The notes beneath the pieces are model-generated. The model worked only from the letters and a program-made list of their open reading frames with translations, was not told the DNA's origin and searched no databases. Below, one piece after another: positions 1-7,197 of a stretch of 42,584 bases of DNA. A program made the position numbers and the translations under genes. The stretch is taken from assembly GCA_017615435.1 (NCBI GenBank), contig JAGAAF010000039.1:1-42584 (forward strand), in the 5' to 3' direction. This DNA comes from Bacteroidales bacterium. GTDB lineage: Bacteria; Bacteroidota; Bacteroidia; Bacteroidales; UBA932. How positions within the stretch are numbered: the stretch's first letter is position 1; every line of letters starts with the position of its first letter.

Positions 1-178
1 GTACAAGCCGCCCGTCGCACTCCCGCAGCAGCGAGCGCGCAACTTCAAGCACATTGGCCGACTGAGTGCCGCTTCTGAGCAGCACTGCAAGCAATTCACC
101 ATTGGAAAGGGCCTGGGGCCCGGAGGAAAGCAGCCGCTCCCGCGGCCTTTCACTCATAGAGAGATCCTTAATTTTCAT
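1..178 (-). CDS. radC: RadC family protein, N-terminal part (cut by window edge)
   Basis: The reverse strand starts with ATG at 178 and stays open to the window edge, giving 59 residues. They begin [20 protein letters not shown] and continue with [16 protein letters not shown]. This is the N-terminal helical region of RadC proteins, where ERPRE.LL and L.(D/N)(A/G)ELLA(V/I)LLR.G are hallmarks. The C-terminal JAB/MPN metalloprotease-like domain lies outside the window. RadC was named as a DNA repair protein, but its biochemical role is unsettled. It is divergent from the Fur-family gene. A TAnnTTTG element on the minus strand (199-206) lies 20 bases upstream. A second in-frame ATG at residue 8 is possible, but the first fits the family better. 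Confidence 0.88.
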   Translation of the reverse strand, partial: MKIKDLSMSERPRERLLSSGPQALSNGELLAVLLRSGTQSANVLEVARSLLRECDGRLV

Positions 179-198
179 AGCGGTCCGGTTAAGTAAGA

Positions 199-206
199 CA
201 AATATA
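199..206 (-). promoter_or_regulatory. -7 element TATATTTG for radC
   Basis: The minus strand reads TATATTTG, matching the Bacteroidetes -7 consensus TAnnTTTG, 20 bases before the radC ATG. No clear -33 TTTG was found at the usual distance. Confidence 0.5.
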
Positions 207-230
207 AGCCTAGTTTTGAAAAATTAAAAC

Positions 231-238
231 TATCTTTG
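231..238 (+). promoter_or_regulatory. -7 element TATCTTTG for the Fur-family/upp operon
   Basis: TATCTTTG ends 5 bases before the ATG at 244, so the transcript would be leaderless or nearly so. The surrounding 60 bases are AT-rich and serve both divergent genes. Confidence 0.6.
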
Positions 239-243
239 TCAGG

Positions 244-678
244 ATGAATTTCAAGGACGCACTTAAAGCCAATGGCCTCAAGGCTACTCGTCAGAGGGTG
301 GCGGTCCACGAAGTTATGATGGAGCTGGGTCACGCAAGCGCCGATATGGTCCGCGACCAGATCCAAAAAAAAGGAACGGCGAAAGTCACCACCTCTTCAG
401 TTTACAATATCCTCTCGCAGATGGCCCTTCTGGGCATTTATTCGCACCGCCTCGGAATAGGCGGTAAGATGTTCTTCGACGTGGACCCCACCTGCCATTT
501 CCATCTCTACGACCCACAGACTAGCCAGTATTTCGACGTGCAGGATGAAGAATTGATGGAAAGGGTAGAGTCCCGTTGCAAGAGGCGCCGTTTCAAAGGC
601 TACAAGGTAGACTCGGTGGAAGTAGTGATAATCTGCCATCAGGCGCAGCCGAAAAAGGAAACAAACACAAAAAAATAA
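244..678 (+). CDS. Fur-family transcriptional regulator lacking the CxxC zinc motifs
   Basis: This 144-residue protein has the Fur/PerR layout. A winged helix (about 1-75) includes SSVYNIL at 51-57, the usual recognition-helix region, followed by a dimerisation and metal-binding half. H85 and H87 (CHFHLYD) match the conserved H.H metal ligands. The two CxxC structural-zinc pairs of Fur and PerR are missing: only C84, C112 and C131 occur in the second half. In this it resembles Irr-like members of the superfamily. It starts 5 bases after a TATCTTTG element and is followed 4 bases later by upp, so the two are probably cotranscribed. Whether it senses iron, peroxide or haem cannot be read from the sequence. 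Confidence 0.85.
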   Translation: MNFKDALKANGLKATRQRVAVHEVMMELGHASADMVRDQIQKKGTAKVTTSSVYNILSQMALLGIYSHRLGIGGKMFFDVDPTCHFHLYDPQTSQYFDVQDEELMERVESRCKRRRFKGYKVDSVEVVIICHQAQPKKETNTKK

Positions 679-682
679 AGAT

Positions 683-1336
683 ATGGAAGTCATCAACCTC
701 GGAGAGAAAAGTTCGGTTCTCAACAGCTTCGTCGCCCAGCTCCGCGACAAGACCCTTCAGAAAGACAGCCTCAGGTTCAGGACAAACCTTGAAAGGCTCG
801 GTCAGATTTTCGGCTATGAAATCAGCAGAACGCTGGCTTCTAAGGAAAGAGAGGTCGTAACCCCTCTCGGCACAGCCCGCCTCAGCGTGCCTGACGAGCA
901 GGTAGTGGTCGCCACCATTATGCGCGCCGGCCTCCCTCTGCACGAGGGTATCCTCAGCTGCTTTGATGCCGCCGAGAACGCATTCGTGGCCGCCTACAGA
1001 AAGTACGACAGCGAAGGCACTTTCCATATCCACACCGAGTACTGCACCTGCCCCGACCTCGTCGGCAAGACCGTGATCCTCGCGGATACTATGCTCGCGA
1101 CCGGATCGTCCATCGAAGTGGCCTACGAAGTCCTGCTCCACGAAGGAGGCAAGTTCTCGAAACTCCACCTTGTGTGCCCCTTCGCGAGCGTGCAGGCAAT
1201 CGAATATCTCGATAAGATAATGCCGGAGAACACCGTCCTCTGGGTGGCCGCCATCGACCCCGAGCTCACGCCGCACTCCTACATCGTTCCCGGTCTGGGC
1301 GATGCGGGCGACCTCTGCTACGGTCCGAAACTGTAG
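683..1336 (+). CDS. upp: Uracil phosphoribosyltransferase
   Basis: This 217-residue protein converts uracil and PRPP to UMP in the pyrimidine salvage pathway in the cytoplasm. The PRPP-binding loop is ILADTMLATGSS (132-143), against DPMLATG in most family members. The C-terminal uracil-binding segment IVPGLGDAGDLCYGP is strongly conserved in Upp. Length is normal for the family (about 208-217). It follows the Fur-family gene by 4 bases and probably shares its promoter. Its TAG stop is directly followed, with no gap, by the TAA stop of the convergent rpoN. Confidence 0.95.
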   Translation: MEVINLGEKSSVLNSFVAQLRDKTLQKDSLRFRTNLERLGQIFGYEISRTLASKEREVVTPLGTARLSVPDEQVVVATIMRAGLPLHEGILSCFDAAENAFVAAYRKYDSEGTFHIHTEYCTCPDLVGKTVILADTMLATGSSIEVAYEVLLHEGGKFSKLHLVCPFASVQAIEYLDKIMPENTVLWVAAIDPELTPHSYIVPGLGDAGDLCYGPKL

Positions 1337-2749
1337 TTATATTTCCTTTCTGAGCCGCGCCAGGGGAATTCCCAATTGGTCGCGGTATTTGGCGATTGTG
1401 CGGCGGGCGACGAGATACCCGCGCGCTGCAAGTTCTTTCACAAGCTGCTCATCCGTGAGCGGCTTGTGTTTGTCTTCGGCGTCCACGATCTCCTGAAGCA
1501 CCTTCTTCAGCTCGCGTGTGCTGACCTCTTCGCCCGCCTGGTTCACAAGGCCTTCGGAGAAGAAATACTTCAGAGGGAAAATGCCGTAAGGAGTCTCGAT
1601 GTATTTGCTGTTCACGACTCGCGAGATGGTGCTGATATCAAAGCCCGTGATCTTCGCGATGTCTTCCAGAATCATAGGCCGCAGGTCGCGCTCGTCGCCG
1701 CTGACGAAATACTCGCGCTGGTAGTCGATTAGCGCCTGCATAGTCTTGCTCAGAGTGTTGTAACGCTGCTTCAGGGCCTCGATGAACCACTTCGCGCTGT
1801 CCAGCTTCTCCTTCACGAAAGTAGCAGCCTCCTTCTTCTCCCGGTCAGAACCGCCCTCGGCCTTCATAAGCATATCCGCGTATTTCTTGTTTACGCGCAG
1901 CTCGGGGATATTGAAGCGGGGCATCTCGAAGGTAATCTCGCCGGAATCATCGAGTTTCAGGACGAAATCCGGAATGATCTGCTCGGCGGCATCGGCATAG
2001 GAATCGTCCACCTGTCCGCCGGGCGAAGGGTTGAGGCGCGAAATGCGCTTCATAGCGGCCTTCAACTCATCCTCAGTAATACCGAGGCGGGAAAGTATGC
2101 GGCTGAAATGTTTTCCGGTGAAGTCCTGGAAACATTCGTCCAGAATGCGGCGCGCGATGACCGTCTCGGGTGTCTGGCTCGCAGCCTTCAGCTGCAGGAG
2201 CAGACACTCGCGCAGATCGCGCGCCCCCACCCCCGCCGGGTCGAAAGTCTGCACCATCGCCAGCATACGCTCCACCTCTTCCCGGTCGCTTTCGATCCCG
2301 GCGCGGAACGCCAGGTCGTCCACCAAAGAGTCGAGATCGCGGCGAAGATATCCGGCATCGTCGAGCGAACCGATAATGAACGAAGCCACCTCCTTCTCGT
2401 GCTGGGTCAGGTTGCGGAAGCCGAGCTGATCCAGCAGGCTCTCACGGAAGCCTGTCTTCACGGAGAAGGTATTGTACTCCGGTCTGGGGTCCTTGCCCCA
2501 GTTGTTGACGCGGGTTTTGTAATCGGGAATGGAGTCGTCCTGCAGGGAATCCAGCGAAACTTCCTTCGCTTCCTGCTCGGGCGCTTCGGGGTCGGGCGTG
2601 TCGTCCAGCACGGGGTTCTCCTCCAACTCCTGGCGCACTCGCTGTTCCAGATCCTGAACCGGAAGCTCTATGAGCTTGATGGTCTGGATCTGCAGGGGCG
2701 AGAGCTTCTGAACCTGCTGCTGGGTTAACGCTAGACCTTGTTTATTCAT
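1337..2749 (-). CDS. rpoN: RNA polymerase sigma-54 factor
   Basis: This 470-residue sigma factor directs core RNA polymerase to -24/-12 promoters that need an AAA+ activator. Region I is at the N-terminus: QQQVQKLSPLQIQTIKLIEL, then LEQRVRQELEENPVL. Next come the core-binding region, the region with YIETPYGIFPLKYFFS, and the C-terminal RpoN box ARRTIAKYR. The start chosen is ATG at 2749 (MNKQGLALTQ), which overlaps the last 8 bases of the upstream SPOR gene. An ATG at 2767 would lie deeper inside that gene. It is the last gene of a three-gene minus-strand operon (LEA-like lipoprotein, SPOR protein, rpoN). No enhancer-binding activator is seen in the window. Confidence 0.95.
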   Translation of the reverse strand: MNKQGLALTQQQVQKLSPLQIQTIKLIELPVQDLEQRVRQELEENPVLDDTPDPEAPEQEAKEVSLDSLQDDSIPDYKTRVNNWGKDPRPEYNTFSVKTGFRESLLDQLGFRNLTQHEKEVASFIIGSLDDAGYLRRDLDSLVDDLAFRAGIESDREEVERMLAMVQTFDPAGVGARDLRECLLLQLKAASQTPETVIARRILDECFQDFTGKHFSRILSRLGITEDELKAAMKRISRLNPSPGGQVDDSYADAAEQIIPDFVLKLDDSGEITFEMPRFNIPELRVNKKYADMLMKAEGGSDREKKEAATFVKEKLDSAKWFIEALKQRYNTLSKTMQALIDYQREYFVSGDERDLRPMILEDIAKITGFDISTISRVVNSKYIETPYGIFPLKYFFSEGLVNQAGEEVSTRELKKVLQEIVDAEDKHKPLTDEQLVKELAARGYLVARRTIAKYRDQLGIPLARLRKEI

Positions 2750-3317
2750 CCTGTTGAGGGGGTGCAATCGGCACCAGCATACGCACGGTGTCCACCGTCA
2801 CCCGTACCTGGTCCGAAATCACCGGAAACTTCATCTGCTCCTTCACAATGAAGGCATCCGGGAACACGCGTGAAATGCGCTGCAATGCCACCTGGGCGTC
2901 CGCCTTGGTGCGGAAATCGCCGACTGTCACCTTGAAGAATGGATTCTTGAAAGTGCGGTAGGTATTGTACCCCGGGAAAAGCCTCTTGAAACGGGCCTCG
3001 CTCTCTGCCGAAGCCTCGCGCGAGTCCTGCTTGTTGTCGAAATAAATCCTGATGCGGAAGCCGTCGGTCATAGTGCCCTTGTTCTTGCGCACCATCGCGT
3101 CCGCTGCGTTCTCGATTGAAGAACTCTGATGCAGCTTGACCCTCCAGGGAAGCACCTTTGAGATGGACTTTCCGTTAAGGGATTCGTTCACGCGGGGCAC
3201 CGCTTTGTAGATCACGGAGTCCACATATTTGTAGCCGGCGGGGGCGGGCTCCTCCGTCTGCGCGAAAGCGCACAGGGAAAGGAGCAAGGCTCCGAAGGCG
3301 ATAATCAGTCGTTTCAT
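2742..3317 (-). CDS. Secreted SPOR-domain protein
   Basis: This 191-residue protein has a signal peptide (MKRLIIAFGALLLSLCAFAQ) with cleavage likely after AFA. A SPOR-type repeat lies at about 85-160: FRIRIYFDNKQDSREASAE, then FFKVTVGDFRTKADAQVALQ and FPDAFIVKE. SPOR domains bind denuded glycan strands of peptidoglycan, often at division sites, so a periplasmic cell-wall role is likely. The middle region (about 30-80) has no domain I recognise. Its ATG overlaps the stop of the upstream lipoprotein gene (ATGA), and its own end overlaps rpoN, so translation is probably coupled through the operon. Confidence 0.82.
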   Translation of the reverse strand: MKRLIIAFGALLLSLCAFAQTEEPAPAGYKYVDSVIYKAVPRVNESLNGKSISKVLPWRVKLHQSSSIENAADAMVRKNKGTMTDGFRIRIYFDNKQDSREASAESEARFKRLFPGYNTYRTFKNPFFKVTVGDFRTKADAQVALQRISRVFPDAFIVKEQMKFPVISDQVRVTVDTVRMLVPIAPPQQDE

Positions 3318-3775
3318 AACAATCCTACAATGTCTTTAACCGGGATGTTCTCCAAAGTCCGGGTCCTCTTTATCCCCAGCAAACCGCTGGCCGTGAAGGT
3401 CAGGTCCACCACCAGGTCGTCGAAGTTGTTGCTGCCCGCGATGGACATTATTTTCAGCAGTCCCACCCCCGGAGCCATACTGGCCTGAACCGGAATCCGG
3501 ACTGTCGTTTCCGAACGCGCGGGGATGGTAAAATCCTCAGCGGACACATTCAGCAGGGGAGACTTGCCGCTCTTCACGACTCCGCTCACATTGCTCACCT
3601 CCACCTTGTACGAAGGGTTGGAGAACGTCAGGTTGGCCACCGCCGTGATGGGCGAGCCGAGATGGACCGACTCCACTCCTCCTCCGGTGACGGTAAACTT
3701 GCTCCCGGTATTCGTGCAACCGGTCAGCAGCGCGGCGAGCACAGCCGCAAACAGTATGCCTACAATTTTCTTCAC
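3314..3775 (-). CDS. LEA-like (LEA14/WHy-type) lipoprotein, GTG start
   Basis: The 153 residues begin with a lipoprotein signal: KKIVGILFAAVLAALLTGC, lipobox LTGC, acylated Cys at residue 20. The mature part has the beta-sandwich pattern of LEA14/WHy-like proteins: an early ITAVANLTFSNPSYKVEVSN block, then FTIPARSETTVRIPVQAS and DLVVDLTFTASG. It should be anchored to a membrane facing the periplasm. Function is unknown. GTG at 3775 was chosen because the frame further upstream overlaps the start of miaB on the other strand, and because a minus-strand TATCTTTG (3781-3788) lies 5 bases before it. No ATG fits. It is first in the operon with the SPOR gene and rpoN. Confidence 0.72.
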   Translation of the reverse strand: MKKIVGILFAAVLAALLTGCTNTGSKFTVTGGGVESVHLGSPITAVANLTFSNPSYKVEVSNVSGVVKSGKSPLLNVSAEDFTIPARSETTVRIPVQASMAPGVGLLKIMSIAGSNNFDDLVVDLTFTASGLLGIKRTRTLENIPVKDIVGLL

Positions 3776-3780
3776 GTCCC

Positions 3781-3788
3781 CAAAGATA
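3781..3788 (-). promoter_or_regulatory. -7 element TATCTTTG for the lipoprotein-SPOR-rpoN operon
   Basis: The minus strand reads TATCTTTG, 5 bases before the GTG start at 3775. It sits only 13 bases from the plus-strand element of miaB, so the two divergent promoters overlap. Confidence 0.6.
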
Positions 3789-3801
3789 CTAACTTTTTGT
3801 C

Positions 3802-3809
3802 TATCTTTG
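3802..3809 (+). promoter_or_regulatory. -7 element TATCTTTG for miaB
   Basis: TATCTTTG ends 8 bases before the miaB ATG at 3818. It supports that start over longer in-frame alternatives from 3662. Confidence 0.6.
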
Positions 3810-3817
3810 TGCCCGAG

Positions 3818-5116
3818 ATGAAATTGTATATCGAGACATACGGCTGCCAGATGAACGTAGCGGACACGGAAGTGGTGTTTTCCATCCTCGGAAAGCACGG
3901 CTACGAACGCACGGAAAACATAGAGGAAGCGGACGTGATTATGGCCAACACCTGTTCGGTGCGGGATAACGCCGAACAGCGCATCCTTGGCCGCATCGAA
4001 CAGTTCGTGCTTCAGCGCAGGACCCGGCCGGTAGTGATAGGCATCCTCGGCTGTATGGCCGAGCGTATGAAAGAGCAGCTCCTTGACGGAGGAAAGGTCG
4101 ACGTCGTAGCCGGTCCGGACGCGTATCGCCGTCTGCCCGAGCTTCTTGCCGCGGCCGCAGAAGGCCACCCGCAGATGGACGTCATCCTCTCGAGAGAGGA
4201 GACGTATGCGGACATCAACCCCGTGCGTCTTGACCGTAACGGAGTATCGGCGTTCATCTCGATAATGCGCGGCTGCAACAACGTCTGTTCGTACTGCGTG
4301 GTGCCGTACACCCGCGGTGTGGAGCGCAGCCGTGACGCCCGTTCGATCGTCCGCGAGGCGTGCGACTGTGTGCAGAAGGGCTACAAAGAAGTGACTCTCC
4401 TGGGCCAGAACGTGGACTCGTACTGCTACGAAGGGACTACCTTCGCCCAGCTGCTCGCGATGGTGGCCGAGGTCAGCCCGTCGCTCCGCGTGCGTTTCAG
4501 CACTTCCAACCCTCAGGACATCTCAGACGAGGCTCTCCTGACTATGGCGAAGTACCCCAACATCTGCCACCACATCCACCTCCCGGTGCAGTCCGGCTCC
4601 AACCGCATCCTCGAAAAGATGCGCCGCCGCTACACTGCCGAGTGGTACCTGAAGCGGGTCGCTCGCATTCGGGAAATAATGCCTGACTGCGCTATCAGCA
4701 CGGACGTGATCGCCGGTTTCTGCTCTGAGACTGAAGAGGATCACCAGATGACCCTTGACCTTTTCGAGAAGGTTGGCTTCGACGCCGCTTTTATGTTCTA
4801 CTACTCCGAACGTCCCGGAACCCTTGCTGCGCGCAAGTATCCCGACGATGTGCCTATCGAGGTAAAAACAAGGCGCCTGAACGAGATAATCGCCCTTCAG
4901 AACCGTTTGAGCCTGGAGAGCAACCAGCGCGACCTGGGCAAGGAGTTCGAGGTGCTGGTCGAAGGTCCTTCGAAGCGCAACCCGGACGAACTCTGCGGTC
5001 GCGCCGGAAACAGCAAGATGTGTGTCTGGGCGGACAAACAGCACAAAGCGGGCGACTACGTCCGCGTCCGTGTCCGCGATTGCACCCAGGCCACACTTCT
5101 TTGTGAATTGATTTAG
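3818..5116 (+). CDS. miaB: tRNA-2-methylthio-N6-dimethylallyladenosine synthase
   Basis: This 432-residue radical SAM methylthiotransferase converts i6A37 to ms2i6A37 in tRNAs reading UNN codons. The N-terminal UPF0004 domain carries the three cysteines for the auxiliary 4Fe-4S cluster (C10 in YGCQMN, C46 in NTCSV, C79 in GCMAER). The radical SAM motif is CNNVCSYC (C153, C157, C160). A TRAM domain closes the protein. The order and YGCQMN are typical of MiaB rather than MtaB or RimO. ATG 3818 gives the canonical MKLYIETYGCQMN start; upstream in-frame codons would run into the divergent lipoprotein. trxB follows 14 bases later with its own -7 element. Confidence 0.95.
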   Translation: MKLYIETYGCQMNVADTEVVFSILGKHGYERTENIEEADVIMANTCSVRDNAEQRILGRIEQFVLQRRTRPVVIGILGCMAERMKEQLLDGGKVDVVAGPDAYRRLPELLAAAAEGHPQMDVILSREETYADINPVRLDRNGVSAFISIMRGCNNVCSYCVVPYTRGVERSRDARSIVREACDCVQKGYKEVTLLGQNVDSYCYEGTTFAQLLAMVAEVSPSLRVRFSTSNPQDISDEALLTMAKYPNICHHIHLPVQSGSNRILEKMRRRYTAEWYLKRVARIREIMPDCAISTDVIAGFCSETEEDHQMTLDLFEKVGFDAAFMFYYSERPGTLAARKYPDDVPIEVKTRRLNEIIALQNRLSLESNQRDLGKEFEVLVEGPSKRNPDELCGRAGNSKMCVWADKQHKAGDYVRVRVRDCTQATLLCELI

Positions 5117-5117
5117 T

Positions 5118-5125
5118 TATATTTG
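5118..5125 (+). promoter_or_regulatory. -7 element TATATTTG for trxB
   Basis: TATATTTG matches TAnnTTTG and ends 5 bases before the trxB ATG, within the short miaB-trxB gap. A TTTG at 5100-5103 is closer than the usual -33 spacing. Confidence 0.5.
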
Positions 5126-5130
5126 CACGG

Positions 5131-6036
5131 ATGATTAAGTGTCTGATCATAGGCGGGGGACCCGCTGGATGCACGGCGGCGATTTACGCGGCCAGGGCGG
5201 CGATGGACCCTGTCGTGGTCGAGGGTCCGGAGCCGGGAGGCCAGCTTACCACCACTACCCTGGTGGAGAACTACCCCGGATTCAAGGACGGCATCGACGC
5301 GAACGAACTGATGGCGGCGATGAAGGCCCAGGCCGAAAAGCTCGGCGCGAAGTTCGTGCGCGGCACGGTCCGCGAATGTGATCTCAAAGCGAAGACCTTC
5401 ACCTTGTCGGACGGCTCCGTGCTGGAGGCTAAAACCGTTATTATCGCGACCGGTGCGAGCGCGAAGTACCTTGGACTTCCCAGTGAGAAGAAGTTCAGGG
5501 GACTCGGCGTCTCAGCCTGCGCGACCTGCGACGGGTTCTTCTACCGCGGGCGCAAAGTCGCGGTCGTGGGCGGCGGAGACACCGCCTGCGAGGAGGCTCT
5601 TTACCTCAGCGGACTGGCATCCGAAGTGCATATGATCGTGCGCAAACCCTTCCTCAGGGCATCCGCGGCAAATCAGGCGAAAGTAATGGCGACACCCAAT
5701 ATCACGATCCATTTCGAGACCGTCACGAAAGAGGTGCTCGGCGACGAATCAGGCGTGACCGGCATCAGGGTGGACCACAATGGCGAGGTTTTTGATATTG
5801 CTCTGGACGGCTTTTTCCTGGCGATAGGCCGGCACCCGAACGCGGAGTGGCTCGGCGGACAGCTGGAAACCGACGAAAACGGATATATCGTTTCGGACGG
5901 TGTTCGCACGAAATTGGAAGGCGTGTTCGTGGCGGGAGATGTACGTGGAACCGATTTCAGGCAGGCAATAACCGCGGCCGCAGACGGATGCAGGGCCGCG
6001 CTTGAAGCAGATAAATATTTGAAGAATGAAATATAG
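5131..6036 (+). CDS. trxB: Thioredoxin reductase
   Basis: This 301-residue FAD enzyme transfers electrons from NADPH to thioredoxin. The FAD site is IIGGGPAGCTAAIYAARA near the N-terminus. The redox-active pair lies in CATC (C130, C133), and the NADPH site is VVGGGDTACEEA (about 145-156). A late FVAGDVRG motif binds FAD. Length fits the low-molecular-weight bacterial TrxB type. It ends inside the start of bamD, an 11-base overlap, so the two genes are probably cotranscribed. Confidence 0.95.
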   Translation: MIKCLIIGGGPAGCTAAIYAARAAMDPVVVEGPEPGGQLTTTTLVENYPGFKDGIDANELMAAMKAQAEKLGAKFVRGTVRECDLKAKTFTLSDGSVLEAKTVIIATGASAKYLGLPSEKKFRGLGVSACATCDGFFYRGRKVAVVGGGDTACEEALYLSGLASEVHMIVRKPFLRASAANQAKVMATPNITIHFETVTKEVLGDESGVTGIRVDHNGEVFDIALDGFFLAIGRHPNAEWLGGQLETDENGYIVSDGVRTKLEGVFVAGDVRGTDFRQAITAAADGCRAALEADKYLKNEI

Positions 6037-6811
6037 ACTCATTATAGCGTTTATGGCGGCGGCGCTTCTGGGCGTCGGCTGCAAATCGCAGTATGAAACT
6101 CTACTCGAAAGCGGAGATGTGGACGCCAAGTACGCCGCCGCCTTCGATTATTTCAACAAAGGCAAATACCAGCGCTCGGCGCAGCTCTTCGAGTCGCTCT
6201 CGATGTACACCTCCGGAAGCGAGAGGGACGACACTGTCCAGTACTACTGGGGTCTGAGCAACTACAACCAGAGGGATTACTATTCCGCCGAAGCCAACTT
6301 CAAGCATTTCATCGACAATTATCCGGCGAGCTCGTTCACCGAGAGCGCGGAATTCCTCCGCATCGACTGCCTTTACCGCTCGACTCTTCGTTATGAGCTG
6401 GACCAGACTCCGACCTACACCGCAATCACCGCTATCAGCGAATATCTGATCGCCCATCCCCGTTCGGCCAACCGTCCCGTCTGCGAGAAGATGCTGGACG
6501 ACCTTTCCGAAAGGCTGGACCGCAAGGCCTACGAAAGCGCGAAGCTCTACTACAAGATGGAGGACTACAAAGCGGCGCGAGTGGCCTTGAAGAATGTCCT
6601 CAAAGAGGATTCGGATAATCTCTACAGGGAGGATATCCTTTACTACGCCGCAATGTCGTCGTACCACTACGCTCGTCTGAGCGTGCCCGAAAAGCAGAAG
6701 GAACGCTACATCGTGTTTGTGGACGACTATCTGAATTTCATCGGCGAATATCCGGATTCCGGCTACCGCAAAGAGCTCGACTCTCTCTACAAAAAAGTCA
6801 GAAACAAATAA
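6026..6811 (+). CDS. bamD: Outer-membrane assembly lipoprotein BamD
   Basis: This 261-residue lipoprotein has a short signal ending LLGVGC (Cys 19). It is followed by TPR-like helical repeats: AAFDYFNKGKYQRSAQLFE, then YWGLSNYNQRDYYSAEANF, and SAKLYYKMEDYKAARVALKN. The segment FKHFIDNYPASSFTESAEF is characteristic of BamD (YfiO). In the BAM complex BamD binds the periplasmic face of BamA and helps recruit outer-membrane protein substrates; bamA lies 7 kb away in this window. The gene overlaps the end of trxB. Confidence 0.9.
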   Translation: MKYRLIIAFMAAALLGVGCKSQYETLLESGDVDAKYAAAFDYFNKGKYQRSAQLFESLSMYTSGSERDDTVQYYWGLSNYNQRDYYSAEANFKHFIDNYPASSFTESAEFLRIDCLYRSTLRYELDQTPTYTAITAISEYLIAHPRSANRPVCEKMLDDLSERLDRKAYESAKLYYKMEDYKAARVALKNVLKEDSDNLYREDILYYAAMSSYHYARLSVPEKQKERYIVFVDDYLNFIGEYPDSGYRKELDSLYKKVRNK

Positions 6812-6867
6812 TTTGAAACTTTCCGCGCACTGCGTCCGGTATCCATAATAGAAACAACTTATTTATT

Positions 6868-7191
6868 ATGGATATCAGGGAAGTACCTACCAACACCGTA
6901 ACCCGCGACACCAAGGAACTCGCGGCTCCTACCGGCAATCTCTACGAAACAGTAGTCATCCTTTCGAAGAGGGCAAACCAGATCGCTCTCGAGGAGAAGA
7001 AAGAAATCGCAAAGAAGCTCGAAGATTTCCGCAACGAGCGTGACAATATGGAAGAAGTGTTCGAGAACAAGGAGCAGATCGAAATCTCCAAGTACTACGA
7101 GCGCCTTCCGAAACCGGACCTCATCGCCATCGAGGAATTCAAGCGCGGCGAACTCTACTACCGCACAGCCAAAACCGAAAACGAAGACTAA
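6868..7191 (+). CDS. rpoZ: RNA polymerase omega subunit, Bacteroidetes type
   Basis: This 107-residue protein matches the omega-like subunit of Bacteroidetes. Its core is LYETVVILSKRANQIALEEK, then KKLEDF and the C-terminal PKPDLIAIEEFKRGELYYR. Omega folds around the beta-prime C-terminus and supports polymerase assembly. It lies 6 bases before recN and is probably cotranscribed with it. The 56 bases before it contain an AT-rich stretch but no clear TAnnTTTG. Confidence 0.88.
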   Translation: MDIREVPTNTVTRDTKELAAPTGNLYETVVILSKRANQIALEEKKEIAKKLEDFRNERDNMEEVFENKEQIEISKYYERLPKPDLIAIEEFKRGELYYRTAKTENED

Positions 7192-7197
7192 CGGGCT

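Noticed and set aside
593..1276. Long open frame opposite upp
   Set aside because: It mirrors a well-supported gene; its residues (many His, Val, Glu, Gly) match no family and it has no promoter.
3776..4168. N-terminal extension of the LEA-like lipoprotein
   Set aside because: It would overlap miaB for about 350 bases and bury the lipoprotein signal; the GTG at 3775 explains the gene.
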